Source: TTA-H9 sp002071415
Lineage (GTDB): Bacteria > Bacteroidota > Bacteroidia > Bacteroidales > TTA-H9
DNA: 14,375 nucleotides
NCBI GenBank assembly: GCA_035411425.1
Contig: DAONSX010000057.1
Coordinates: 1-14,375 of the forward strand
Direction: 5' to 3'
The position numbers were made by a program, and so were the translations under genes. Positions within the stretch are counted from its first letter, which is position 1, and every line of letters begins with the position of its first letter. Positions 1 through 6,129 of this stretch are shown here, in pieces. Below the pieces are notes generated by a model that saw only the letters and a list, made by a program, of their open reading frames with translations, did not search any database and was not told the origin of the DNA.

Positions 1-186
1 ACGGTGGTGCTTTTGTAAAATATTGATATGCAATTATAGGATCAGGAGTTCTGAATGTATTGGACAGGCAACCTGAAATATCGATTTTCTTTCATGATTC
101 ATGACATGGGAACTGTATCGAAATGGCAGTAATGAATGCAGGTTGGCAAAGTTTTACATAGAAAGGGATCGATAAATAATAGTTGA

Positions 187-202
187 TTAACCAATTGGTT
201 AA
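187..202. promoter_or_regulatory. Perfect 16-bp palindrome, candidate operator
   Basis: TTAACCAATTGGTTAA equals its own reverse complement over all 16 bases, and the symmetry stops exactly at both ends. It lies 11 bp upstream of a TAnnTTTG box (214-221) and 40 bp upstream of the hotdog start codon, so it would cover the -33 region of that promoter. That is the usual place for a dimeric repressor, for example of the TetR or MarR type. No regulator gene is visible in the window. The symmetry is seen; the operator role is inferred. Confidence 0.5.
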
Positions 203-213
203 ATTGATTTGAT

Positions 214-221
214 TAATTTTG
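214..221 (+). promoter_or_regulatory. Promoter -7 box for the hotdog gene
   Basis: TAATTTTG matches the Bacteroidota -7 consensus TAnnTTTG exactly and sits 21 nt before the ATG at 243. A convincing -33 TTTG at the usual 19-21 nt spacing is not present. The nearest upstream TTG (195-197) is 16 nt away and inside the palindrome. The box contains the TTG at 219 that would otherwise extend the reading frame, which argues against that TTG as the start. Confidence 0.45.
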
Positions 222-242
222 CTAAAAATTGAGAAAAAGGGA

Positions 243-1046
243 ATGTTAAGTGTTTGCAGCTTTAGTGAACAAGCTATCATTGATTTTTGTGAAGTAACTC
301 TCGACCACAATGTAGTGCATGATCCGGCATATATGAAATCACAGAGTAAAAAAGCGGTTGTGCCAGGAATGTTGATATTGTCGAAAGCGATTGGTTTGGC
401 TGAGGAGATTATATACAAAGGTGCAAATACTTTTCAATTGTACTTGAACTCTATGGTAGGAGCCAATGAATTTTTAACCATTGGTTATAATATGATTGCA
501 GAAACTCCTGTCAAGGCCGAGATTGTAGCCCGAAATTCGACCGATGCTTTGCGTCATAGAGGAAATCCCTCTACCATTTTCAAAAGGGATCATGATCCAC
601 AGTTTGAATACTTGGGGAATCGGCGTCATCTTGAAACCGATGCTGCTCAGGTAGAATCTTTTTCGGAGATAGTGGGTTTGAAGGGGAAGCCCTTAGGGGC
701 TTTACTATTTAGCATTGCTTATGCCAGTCATTCTCTTTTTCGGGCTATCGAAAAACCAGTCAGCAGAATGGAAAGGGAAATTCGGGAGTACTTGAGCAAG
801 GATGCTCGAAACGACAAACAATCGCCTTTCTATCAATCTATTTCTATACATTTGCCCGATAATATCTATGTTCCTCAGGGAGGATTTCCTCTCGATTTTC
901 TCATTCATTTCGAAAGGATAAAAGAAGGTCGTACTTATAGTGCTCAGGTAATATGCACGCAAAATGACAGGGATATTTATTTTTCCAAATATGTTTTGAC
1001 TGCCATTCCCGATCGTTTGATCATGCGCATGGCCCCAAATCTATGA
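243..1046 (+). CDS. Double-hotdog (MaoC-like) dehydratase or thioesterase family protein
   Basis: The protein is 267 aa from the ATG at 243. The frame extends upstream to a TTG at 219, but that codon lies in the promoter box. Residues 14-43 carry a MaoC/PhaJ-like signature: F15, then D21-x-N23-x-x-H26, then VVPGML at 39-44. In R-specific enoyl-CoA hydratases the Asp and His of this motif are catalytic. The Gly that normally precedes the Asp is Leu here. The C-terminal half (about 150-258) looks like a second hotdog unit, with a central helix near 152-168 and long strands at 200-255, but without the D-x-N-x-x-H motif. That suggests a double hotdog with one active half. The substrate is unknown; an acyl-CoA or acyl-ACP is likely. 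The gene stands alone, converging on the FAH gene 15 bp away. Confidence 0.7.
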   Translation: MLSVCSFSEQAIIDFCEVTLDHNVVHDPAYMKSQSKKAVVPGMLILSKAIGLAEEIIYKGANTFQLYLNSMVGANEFLTIGYNMIAETPVKAEIVARNSTDALRHRGNPSTIFKRDHDPQFEYLGNRRHLETDAAQVESFSEIVGLKGKPLGALLFSIAYASHSLFRAIEKPVSRMEREIREYLSKDARNDKQSPFYQSISIHLPDNIYVPQGGFPLDFLIHFERIKEGRTYSAQVICTQNDRDIYFSKYVLTAIPDRLIMRMAPNL

Positions 1047-1061
1047 ATGCCCTGTAAGGTT

Positions 1062-1673
1062 TTACATGATTTTTAGTTTCAGGCATTTTTGATCGAAAAT
1101 ATAACCTTCGAGCAAATCTCCGCTTTTCACAGGTCCAACCCCCTCAGGAGTCCCGGTAAAAATAATATCTCCCTGCTTGAGAGTGATAAATTTTGATACA
1201 TAAGTAATAATTTGAGAAAAAGAAAAGATCATATCCCTTGAATTGCCCTGTTGTATGGTCTCACCGTTTTTTTGTAGCGAAAACGAAATATTTTTTAAAT
1301 CTTCGAATTCTTCTTTTCGAATAAAGGCACCCAGAGGGGCCGAAAAATCCCATGCTTTGGCAATCTCCCAAGGTAATCCTTCTTCCTTGCATTTCCGCTG
1401 AAGGTCGCGAGCAGTAAAATCTATCCCAATCCCAATGCTTTCCACATAACCAAGGGCAAATCTTTCGTCGATATGTTTGCCCAAACGGCAAATTTTTAAA
1501 ACAAGCTCGCACTCATAATGAAGTTCTTTCGTAAATTCCGGAAAATAGAAAGGATGATGACGCGGCAGAAGGGAGGTTTCGGGTTTCATGAAAAAAATCG
1601 GATTCTCGGGAAGCCGATTGTGCAATTCTTCCACATGTGCTTTGTAATTTCTTCCTATACAGATGATTTTCAT
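1062..1673 (-). CDS. Fumarylacetoacetate hydrolase (FAH) family protein
   Basis: The protein is 203 aa, the compact single-domain size of bacterial acylpyruvate hydrolases and oxaloacetate tautomerases. The N-terminus MKIICIGRNYKAH is typical of the family. The metal ligands are visible as E54-x-E56 and D85, followed by the conserved Lys in KAWDF (K105). The closing motif TGTPEGVGPV is at 173-182. The expected activity is Mg2+-dependent cleavage of an acylpyruvate or tautomerisation of oxaloacetate in the cytoplasm; the family's substrates are hard to predict. It is transcribed divergently from xerD across 196 bp and appears to be a single-gene unit. Confidence 0.88.
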   Translation of the reverse strand: MKIICIGRNYKAHVEELHNRLPENPIFFMKPETSLLPRHHPFYFPEFTKELHYECELVLKICRLGKHIDERFALGYVESIGIGIDFTARDLQRKCKEEGLPWEIAKAWDFSAPLGAFIRKEEFEDLKNISFSLQKNGETIQQGNSRDMIFSFSQIITYVSKFITLKQGDIIFTGTPEGVGPVKSGDLLEGYIFDQKCLKLKIM

Positions 1674-1776
1674 TTCGAGTTTGATTATTTAATCTTTAAT
1701 CGATGATAAAGTAAACCAAAACGCCAACATTCGGATCGGTATGAAAAATGAATTTTCTATAGAATTCAATGGTTTG

Positions 1777-1784
1777 CAAATCTA
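1777..1784 (-). promoter_or_regulatory. Possible promoter -7 box for the FAH gene
   Basis: Read on the minus strand, this is TAGATTTG, an exact TAnnTTTG. The nearest -33-like element is CTTG at 1811-1808, 23 nt away, which is weak. It would give a leader of about 100 nt before the FAH ATG. It is the only exact box on that strand in the divergent gap. Confidence 0.3.
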
Positions 1785-1858
1785 AGAATAATGATGTTTA
1801 TTGTTTACAAGATTTGACTGTTTTACTAAAACTAGAGGCAAATTTGATAATTATGATT

Positions 1859-1866
1859 TATTTTTG
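1859..1866 (+). promoter_or_regulatory. Possible promoter -7 box for xerD (near-leaderless)
   Basis: TATTTTTG fits TAnnTTTG exactly and ends 3 nt before the chosen xerD ATG. Transcription would start at or inside the start codon, giving a leaderless message. No good -33 element is seen at 19-21 nt, so this may be chance in AT-rich DNA. Confidence 0.25.
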
Positions 1867-1869
1867 CTT

Positions 1870-2784
1870 ATGCAAACTCAATGGAATGAGTGGATAAAAG
1901 GATTCAGGGCTTACTTGACTCTTGAGAAAGGTCTTTCAGCTAATACTTTGGAAGCTTATGTTCATGATGTCCAACTTTTAACTGAATATTTTGAAATAAC
2001 TTCGATAGTAAAATCACCAGCTGAGGTCAGCAGAGAAGATCTTAGCCGTTTTGTGGAATACATTTATCAACTGGGGCTTGAAGCAAGTTCTCAGGCAAGA
2101 ATTATTTCAGGAATTCGTGCTTTTTTCAAGTATATGTTGCTTGAAGGCACTTTGAATGAGAATCCGGCTGAATTATTAGAAATACCTCGTTTACAAAGGA
2201 AACTTCCTGTAGTTTTATCAGAAGAAGAAATCGATCGACTAATTCGAATTATCGATGTGAGTCGGCCTGAAGGGCAACGCAACAAAGCCATCATTGAAAC
2301 GCTGTATGCGTGCGGTTTACGTGTTTCGGAGCTGATCGAGCTCAGGATTTCGCGTTTGTATTTGGAAGAAGGCTATATCCGTGTGATTGGAAAAGGCAAC
2401 AAGGAACGTTTCGTTCCGATTGGAGAAGAAGCTATTCATAACATAGTGCTTTACATCGAGAATGTGAGGAATACATTGAAGGTTCAAAAGCAGTGGAGTG
2501 ATATAGTTTTTCTGAATCGAAGAGGCGGCAAGATGAGTCGTGTAATGGTATTTTTAATAATCAAAGATTTGGCAGCAAAGGCAGGTATTTCGAAAAAAAT
2601 AAGTCCACATACCTTTCGGCATTCATTTGCTACTCATTTGGTCGAGAATGGGGCAAGCCTCAGAGCCGTACAAGATATGTTGGGGCATGCATCCATCACT
2701 ACAACTGAGATTTATACACATCTCGACAAGGAGTATTTACGTCGAACGCTGCTGGATTTTCATCCTTTTTACGTAAAAAAATAG
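1870..2784 (+). CDS. xerD: Site-specific tyrosine recombinase XerD
   Basis: The protein is 304 aa from the ATG at 1870, close to the 298 aa of E. coli XerD. An upstream TTG at 1801 would add 23 residues that look unlike XerD. The N-terminal SAM-like core-binding domain spans about 1-95. The catalytic domain follows with all six tyrosine-recombinase residues visible: R151 (CGLRVSEL), K175 (GKGNKER), H247 and R250 (HTFRHSFATHL), H273 (LGHASITTT) and Y282 (EIYTHL). With XerC it resolves chromosome dimers at dif during FtsK-driven segregation. No att sites, excisionase or cargo lie nearby, so this is a housekeeping recombinase and not an integrase of a mobile element. XerC is less likely because the C-terminus (EYLR...DFHP) resembles XerD. 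Confidence 0.93.
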   Translation: MQTQWNEWIKGFRAYLTLEKGLSANTLEAYVHDVQLLTEYFEITSIVKSPAEVSREDLSRFVEYIYQLGLEASSQARIISGIRAFFKYMLLEGTLNENPAELLEIPRLQRKLPVVLSEEEIDRLIRIIDVSRPEGQRNKAIIETLYACGLRVSELIELRISRLYLEEGYIRVIGKGNKERFVPIGEEAIHNIVLYIENVRNTLKVQKQWSDIVFLNRRGGKMSRVMVFLIIKDLAAKAGISKKISPHTFRHSFATHLVENGASLRAVQDMLGHASITTTEIYTHLDKEYLRRTLLDFHPFYVKK

Positions 2785-2810
2785 ACGCTTCCCGTAAAGG
2801 AAGCGCCTAT
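2775..2810 (-). terminator. Rho-independent terminator (minus strand)
   Basis: On the minus strand, the segment ATAGGCGCTTCC (2810-2799) pairs with GGAAGCGTCTAT (2792-2781) around a 6-nt loop. This gives a 12-bp stem with a single G-U pair. It runs straight into a tract of seven U, complementary to A at 2775-2781. On the plus strand the G-U becomes an A-C mismatch and no T-run follows, so the signal belongs to the minus strand. It lies 83 nt past the stop codon of the AT-hook gene and overlaps the last codons of convergent xerD. Confidence 0.85.
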
Positions 2811-2840
2811 CCTATGTCAAAAAAATATTTATTATTTTAG
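2775..2840 (-). ncRNA. Candidate small RNA between orphan promoter and terminator
   Basis: This is an inferred transcript of roughly 66 nt. The first 30 nt are A/U-rich and probably single-stranded. The remainder is the 12-bp terminator hairpin with its U tail. It contains no ATG. Its 3' half is antisense to the last few codons of xerD. It matches no RNA family I recognise. It could instead be only the 3' UTR of the AT-hook gene. Confidence 0.25.
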
Positions 2841-2845
2841 CGCTA

Positions 2846-2875
2846 CAAAGATACAAAAAAATTGTGAATAACAAT
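2846..2875 (-). promoter_or_regulatory. Orphan minus-strand promoter downstream of the AT-hook gene
   Basis: On the minus strand the sequence reads ATTG (2875-2872), an 18-nt spacer, then TATCTTTG (2853-2846), a common form of the Bacteroidota -7 box. Transcription would begin near 2840. No minus-strand start codon follows before the terminator at 2810-2775. The product would be a non-coding RNA of about 66 nt, or the match is fortuitous. Confidence 0.4.
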
Positions 2876-2892
2876 CAATACACCGGAAAAAA

Positions 2893-3669
2893 TTAATTTT
2901 CGGAGGGGGGTAAGAGGTAAGCTTTTACTTTCGCTTCGGTAGCAATAGCATCGATTTTTTTACTACGAGTAGCCAAACCTGACAGACAGGCTGCAATAGT
3001 ATTCCTTACATAATTCGTTTTTTTATCAGGAATTTCGTATTGTTTGATGGCAATATTCGCAATTTCCTTTGCAGTCAGAGGATGGGTGGCATTTTTAAGG
3101 GTATCCATAATAAAACTCGTCCAAGGAATTTTTATACCCAGCTCCTCACTTTGTTTTATCGTTTTTTTCGAGCTTTTTGTTTCAACCTTATCGGCTTTCT
3201 TTCCTGCTTTTTTTAGTTTTTTCGAGGTTTGAATTTCTATGTTTTCCTCCACAACCTCTGTAGGCATTTCTTGAGCAAGTGATTCGGTTTCAAAGGGCTG
3301 AGGTATGTTTTTTGAAACTTCAGTCTCTGGAGTTTCACCTTTTTCCAAAACAGGTTTTTCTTTTCTTGGACGACCTATTTTCTTAGGGGCTGCAAGGGCG
3401 GCTTCAGGCGCAGCAATGGCCTGACCGGCAGTTTGTTGATCTTTCCTTGGCCTTCCCCTTTTCTTTTTTTCGGTATATACTTCACCCGCTATGGGTTCAT
3501 TCGTAGCAGTAACCTGTTTTGGCTTAATTTCGGTAATTTCAACAGGCGATTCGAATTTACTGAGAATCTGTTGGCAATGCGATAATCTGCGTTGCGCGCG
3601 GGCCAGTTCCCTCATATAGAATTCTTGCAGTTCACTGGCTTCCTGATCACTAAGAATTAATGTTTTCAT
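2893..3669 (-). CDS. AT-hook protein with C-terminal winged-helix-like domain
   Basis: The protein is 258 aa in three parts. Residues 5-42 are predicted helical or coiled coil (ASELQEFYMRELARAQRRLS). Residues 43-178 are low-complexity, rich in Lys, Glu, Pro and Ala, and hold two AT-hook cores: RGRPRK at 71-76 and GRPRK at 99-103, each with basic flanks. Residues 180-258 look folded. The segment HPLTAKEIANIA followed by YVRNTIAACLSGLA resembles a winged helix of the HARE-HTH kind. AT-hooks bind the minor groove of AT-rich DNA, which suits this genome, so a nucleoid-associated or regulatory role is likely but inferred. It is a single-gene unit with its own promoter (3768-3798) and terminator. 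I do not recognise a named family for the whole chain. Confidence 0.75.
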   Translation of the reverse strand: MKTLILSDQEASELQEFYMRELARAQRRLSHCQQILSKFESPVEITEIKPKQVTATNEPIAGEVYTEKKKRGRPRKDQQTAGQAIAAPEAALAAPKKIGRPRKEKPVLEKGETPETEVSKNIPQPFETESLAQEMPTEVVEENIEIQTSKKLKKAGKKADKVETKSSKKTIKQSEELGIKIPWTSFIMDTLKNATHPLTAKEIANIAIKQYEIPDKKTNYVRNTIAACLSGLATRSKKIDAIATEAKVKAYLLPPSEN

Positions 3670-3767
3670 CTGGTAAGGTGTTTAATAGTTTTGAGTGATA
3701 ATTTATTTATTTTCAGAGAATAAGATAAATGTTTTGCAAAGAAAAACTTGTATCTGAATTCAGGCTA

Positions 3768-3798
3768 CAAAAATATAAATAATTTTTAAAAATGCAAT
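3768..3798 (-). promoter_or_regulatory. Promoter for the AT-hook gene
   Basis: On the minus strand the sequence is ATTG (3798-3795), a 19-nt spacer, then TATTTTTG (3775-3768). This fits the Bacteroidota TTTG-N19-21-TAnnTTTG pattern with one mismatch, in the -33 element. The start of transcription would be near 3762, leaving a leader of roughly 90 nt. The 202-bp gap up to 3871 is otherwise very AT-rich, with no gene. Confidence 0.5.
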
Positions 3799-3871
3799 CT
3801 TTTGTAAAAAAAAATCATTAATTTAACTTTCTTGAACCGAAAGAAAATATAATAGATTTTTAATCAATAAA

Positions 3872-4414
3872 TTATCTAAAAATATGACGCTCTAAATTTT
3901 TCATAAAAACCCATTCCTCTACTAATTGCCCTGTTCTAATTCTTGTTGTTTCATTGAAATTTAGTTTTTTGAAACCATTGTTTTCCAATACCTTAATTGA
4001 GCCAATATTTAAACTGTAAACTTTTGCTATGATTTCGTCGGTATTTAAATAGAATGCTAAATAATGAATAAAGTTCTTTACGGCATCACTCATAATTCCT
4101 TGATTCCAAAACGGGACTCCAAGCCAATAACCAAGTTCCCATGTGGATTTACCCACGAATTGTATGTATTGAACACCAATCGAACCAACAGCTTCATGAT
4201 TTATATCGATGGCCAAAACAAATGCATCTTGTGCATTCAGGCAGAAATAAATATACTCCTCTGCGTCTTTACTGGTGTAGGGATATGGAAAGGAAGGCCG
4301 CAAAAAAGTCGCCACCCTTGAATCATTGGCATAATTTGCCAGTGATGTTGTATCGGCCCATGAAAAAGGCCTTAAGGTAAATTTGTTGAGTTTGATGATG
4401 ATTCTTGGAATCAT
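3872..4414 (-). CDS. GNAT N-acetyltransferase, RimJ/RimL type
   Basis: The protein is 180 aa, the normal size for Acetyltransf_3 enzymes, which transfer acetyl from acetyl-CoA to protein N-termini or small amines. It opens with the characteristic beta-1 motif LRPFSWAD (14-21). GSIGV (77-81) and ELGYWLG (93-99) form the central strands. NQGIMSDAV (104-112) is the CoA pyrophosphate-binding turn. N136 and KVLENNGF (141-148) give the usual C-terminal motif. The acceptor cannot be told from sequence. Its ATG overlaps the stop of the upstream DoxX/MauE gene by 4 nt (ATGA), so the two are probably translationally coupled. The only terminator-like structure downstream is a weak AT-rich hairpin near 3829-3847. 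Confidence 0.85.
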   Translation of the reverse strand: MIPRIIIKLNKFTLRPFSWADTTSLANYANDSRVATFLRPSFPYPYTSKDAEEYIYFCLNAQDAFVLAIDINHEAVGSIGVQYIQFVGKSTWELGYWLGVPFWNQGIMSDAVKNFIHYLAFYLNTDEIIAKVYSLNIGSIKVLENNGFKKLNFNETTRIRTGQLVEEWVFMKNLERHIFR

Positions 4415-5526
4415 TCATTTGTTAGCTTAAGATGCTTTTTTTCGATTTTATTGAAATCGGGCATTGATCGAACATTCCATTTATCGATAATTACCCCGTT
4501 TTTTATTAAAATTAATCCAGGATTTGCCCTTACCATCATTTTGAGTGTGATATCGTCGATATTGAAAATTTCAGCCTGGATATCATATTTTAGTGCAAAA
4601 TCCTCTATCTCTTTGTTGAGAGCTGAAGTTAGTATTATGCATGTATATCCCGAATTTTCTGCACTACGAATGAAATCAGACAACTTTTTCAAGGATTTAT
4701 CAGGTGCTGAATGTAAATCATAAATTGTGGCAATAAAAAGAAAATCGGGATAATTGAGGTAGTAAAGGCTAACATCATTGCCTAAAGTATCACTAATAAG
4801 CAATAGTGTATTATCTGATGAAGGATGGCTTACTACTCTCGAACTCACGAATTCCCATTGGGACATCCATATAGAGTCTTTATACGGAAAATCATTGGAA
4901 GGGAATTCTCTTTCCTCTCCTGTGGTTTTATTCCTATATGTTACATAATATTCTGAAGATTGTTGACTTACCGTTGAAACGATATTTCCTTTTTTCCAAG
5001 GCAAAAAATCGATAAGAGGTAAATGGTAGAATGACCAGATCGAAAATCCGGCAAATATGCAGGTTACTGCTATGAATAAGGCTGTACGTCGAAAAAAGGG
5101 TGGTTTTGCGTTTCGGGATGTATAAAAAAGTATTGCTACTAAAGCAAGTAAAACGATATTTTTAAAAAAGGTTTGCCAATTGGTGAGTTTAATGGCATCG
5201 CCAAAACATCCACAATCGGAAACAGCATTATAAAGGGCATCATAAAAGGTAATGCAGGTAAAAAAAACCATGAAGAGCAAAATAAGCCATTGTATGAGTT
5301 TTGTCTGATAATTGAGAATTAATCCGGCACCTATTACAAATTCTGCCGTGCATAGAAGAATGGAAAGTGCGAGTGCAAAAGGCAAGGCCCAATCCCAGCC
5401 ATAAGCAATCAAATAATCCTCTATCTTGAACATAGTGCCCAATGGGTCTTGGCCTTTAACAAATCCCGAAAAGATAAAAGTCATTCCTAAAAGCAGTCTG
5501 CTGACTTGATAGAGTTTTTTCATCAT
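4411..5526 (-). CDS. DoxX/MauE-like membrane protein with C-terminal thioredoxin-like domain (BT_3928-like)
   Basis: The protein is 371 aa. The N-terminal half has about five membrane segments, near 5-22, 44-71, 78-98, 120-136 and 147-165. The motif DCGCFGD (104-110), with C105 and C107, is the hallmark of MauE-like and related DoxX proteins. After about 180 the chain is probably periplasmic. Residues 262-350 look like a thioredoxin fold (FLFIATIYDL, then NPGLILIKNGVIIDKW), but the usual CxxC is missing: the position reads YDLHSA. The architecture matches what I recall as the BT_3928 family of Bacteroidales. A role in thiol or quinone redox at the inner membrane is inferred. It starts at 5526 or at the adjacent Met at 5523, 22 nt after the DUF1599 gene, and overlaps the GNAT gene. 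Confidence 0.75.
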   Translation of the reverse strand: MMKKLYQVSRLLLGMTFIFSGFVKGQDPLGTMFKIEDYLIAYGWDWALPFALALSILLCTAEFVIGAGLILNYQTKLIQWLILLFMVFFTCITFYDALYNAVSDCGCFGDAIKLTNWQTFFKNIVLLALVAILFYTSRNAKPPFFRRTALFIAVTCIFAGFSIWSFYHLPLIDFLPWKKGNIVSTVSQQSSEYYVTYRNKTTGEEREFPSNDFPYKDSIWMSQWEFVSSRVVSHPSSDNTLLLISDTLGNDVSLYYLNYPDFLFIATIYDLHSAPDKSLKKLSDFIRSAENSGYTCIILTSALNKEIEDFALKYDIQAEIFNIDDITLKMMVRANPGLILIKNGVIIDKWNVRSMPDFNKIEKKHLKLTNE

Positions 5527-5548
5527 AAGTCAAAAGAAATTTTTATTC

Positions 5549-6094
5549 TTACTTGTTTTCTGATATCTTGATCAATGAGAAAATAGCGTAATTCATAATA
5601 TCCAAATAATTCGATTCAATTCCTTCCGATACCAGTGTAAGTCCGCTATTATCTTCGATTTGCTTGATGCGTTTTATTTTCATCAGAATGATGTCGGTTA
5701 ATGAGCTCAGGCGCATTTGCCGCCAGGCTTCATCGTAATCGTGATTTTTATCCAGCATGAGTTGTTTGGCTTTTTGCGACCACCTGTTGTATGAATTGAG
5801 ATAATCTATATTGCTGGGGCTGGCATTCTCTGGCTCTGGGCCAAGTTCGTGCTGAATCAAGGCAATGAGTGAATAATTGTAGATGCCTATAAATTCCGGC
5901 TTAATCCCTTCGTTGATACGTTGTTCGCTTGATGATTGTAAAGTACGTATTCTTCTTGCCTTGATATAGATTTGATCGGTAATGGAAGGAAGCCGCAAAA
6001 CCCTCCATGAAGGCCCATAATCTTTCAATTTTGCCTCGAATACCTTGCGGCATTCTGCCACCGCTTCATCATATTGCAATAAGGTATTTTGCAT
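5549..6094 (-). CDS. DUF1599 (nucleotide modification associated domain 1) protein, tandem duplication
   Basis: The protein is 181 aa and made of two copies of one domain, offset by 94-95 residues. Copy 1 has DYGPSWRVLRLPSITD (25-40) and EGIKPEFIGIYNYSLIALI (62-80). Copy 2 has DYDEAWRQMRLSSLTD (119-134) and EGIESNYLDIMNYAIFSLI (157-175). Conserved across both are DY, W, R, RL, S, TD, a K/R-rich helix, EGI, NY and LI. I recognise this as DUF1599. The domain has been linked computationally to nucleotide modification, but no biochemical function is firmly known to me. It is the first gene of a minus-strand operon and is divergent from folP with a gap of only 35 bp. No signal peptide is present, so it is cytoplasmic. 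Confidence 0.8.
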   Translation of the reverse strand: MQNTLLQYDEAVAECRKVFEAKLKDYGPSWRVLRLPSITDQIYIKARRIRTLQSSSEQRINEGIKPEFIGIYNYSLIALIQHELGPEPENASPSNIDYLNSYNRWSQKAKQLMLDKNHDYDEAWRQMRLSSLTDIILMKIKRIKQIEDNSGLTLVSEGIESNYLDIMNYAIFSLIKISENK

Positions 6095-6129
6095 GATTTT
6101 CTTAATTTCGCACTATAAATCGAATACTG

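Noticed and set aside
3..26. Possible tail of an upstream plus-strand gene ending GGAFVKY-stop
   Set aside because: Only seven codons are available and all three frames close within the first 80 bases, so none can be favoured.
92..418. Minus-strand open frame of 108 codons over the hotdog leader and N-terminus
   Set aside because: It covers the promoter, palindrome and conserved MaoC-like motif of the plus-strand gene and shows no family motif.
1801..1869. TTG start extending xerD by 23 residues
   Set aside because: The extra residues do not resemble XerD and the ATG at 1870 gives the expected family length.
1870..2784. XerD as integrase of a mobile element
   Set aside because: There are no flanking repeats, tRNA, excisionase or cargo genes, and the sequence is the housekeeping type.
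3829..3847. Hairpin TTTCTT/AAGAAA downstream of the GNAT gene as a terminator
   Set aside because: The stem is six AT-rich pairs and the nearest T-run lies about 20 nt away, too weak to call.
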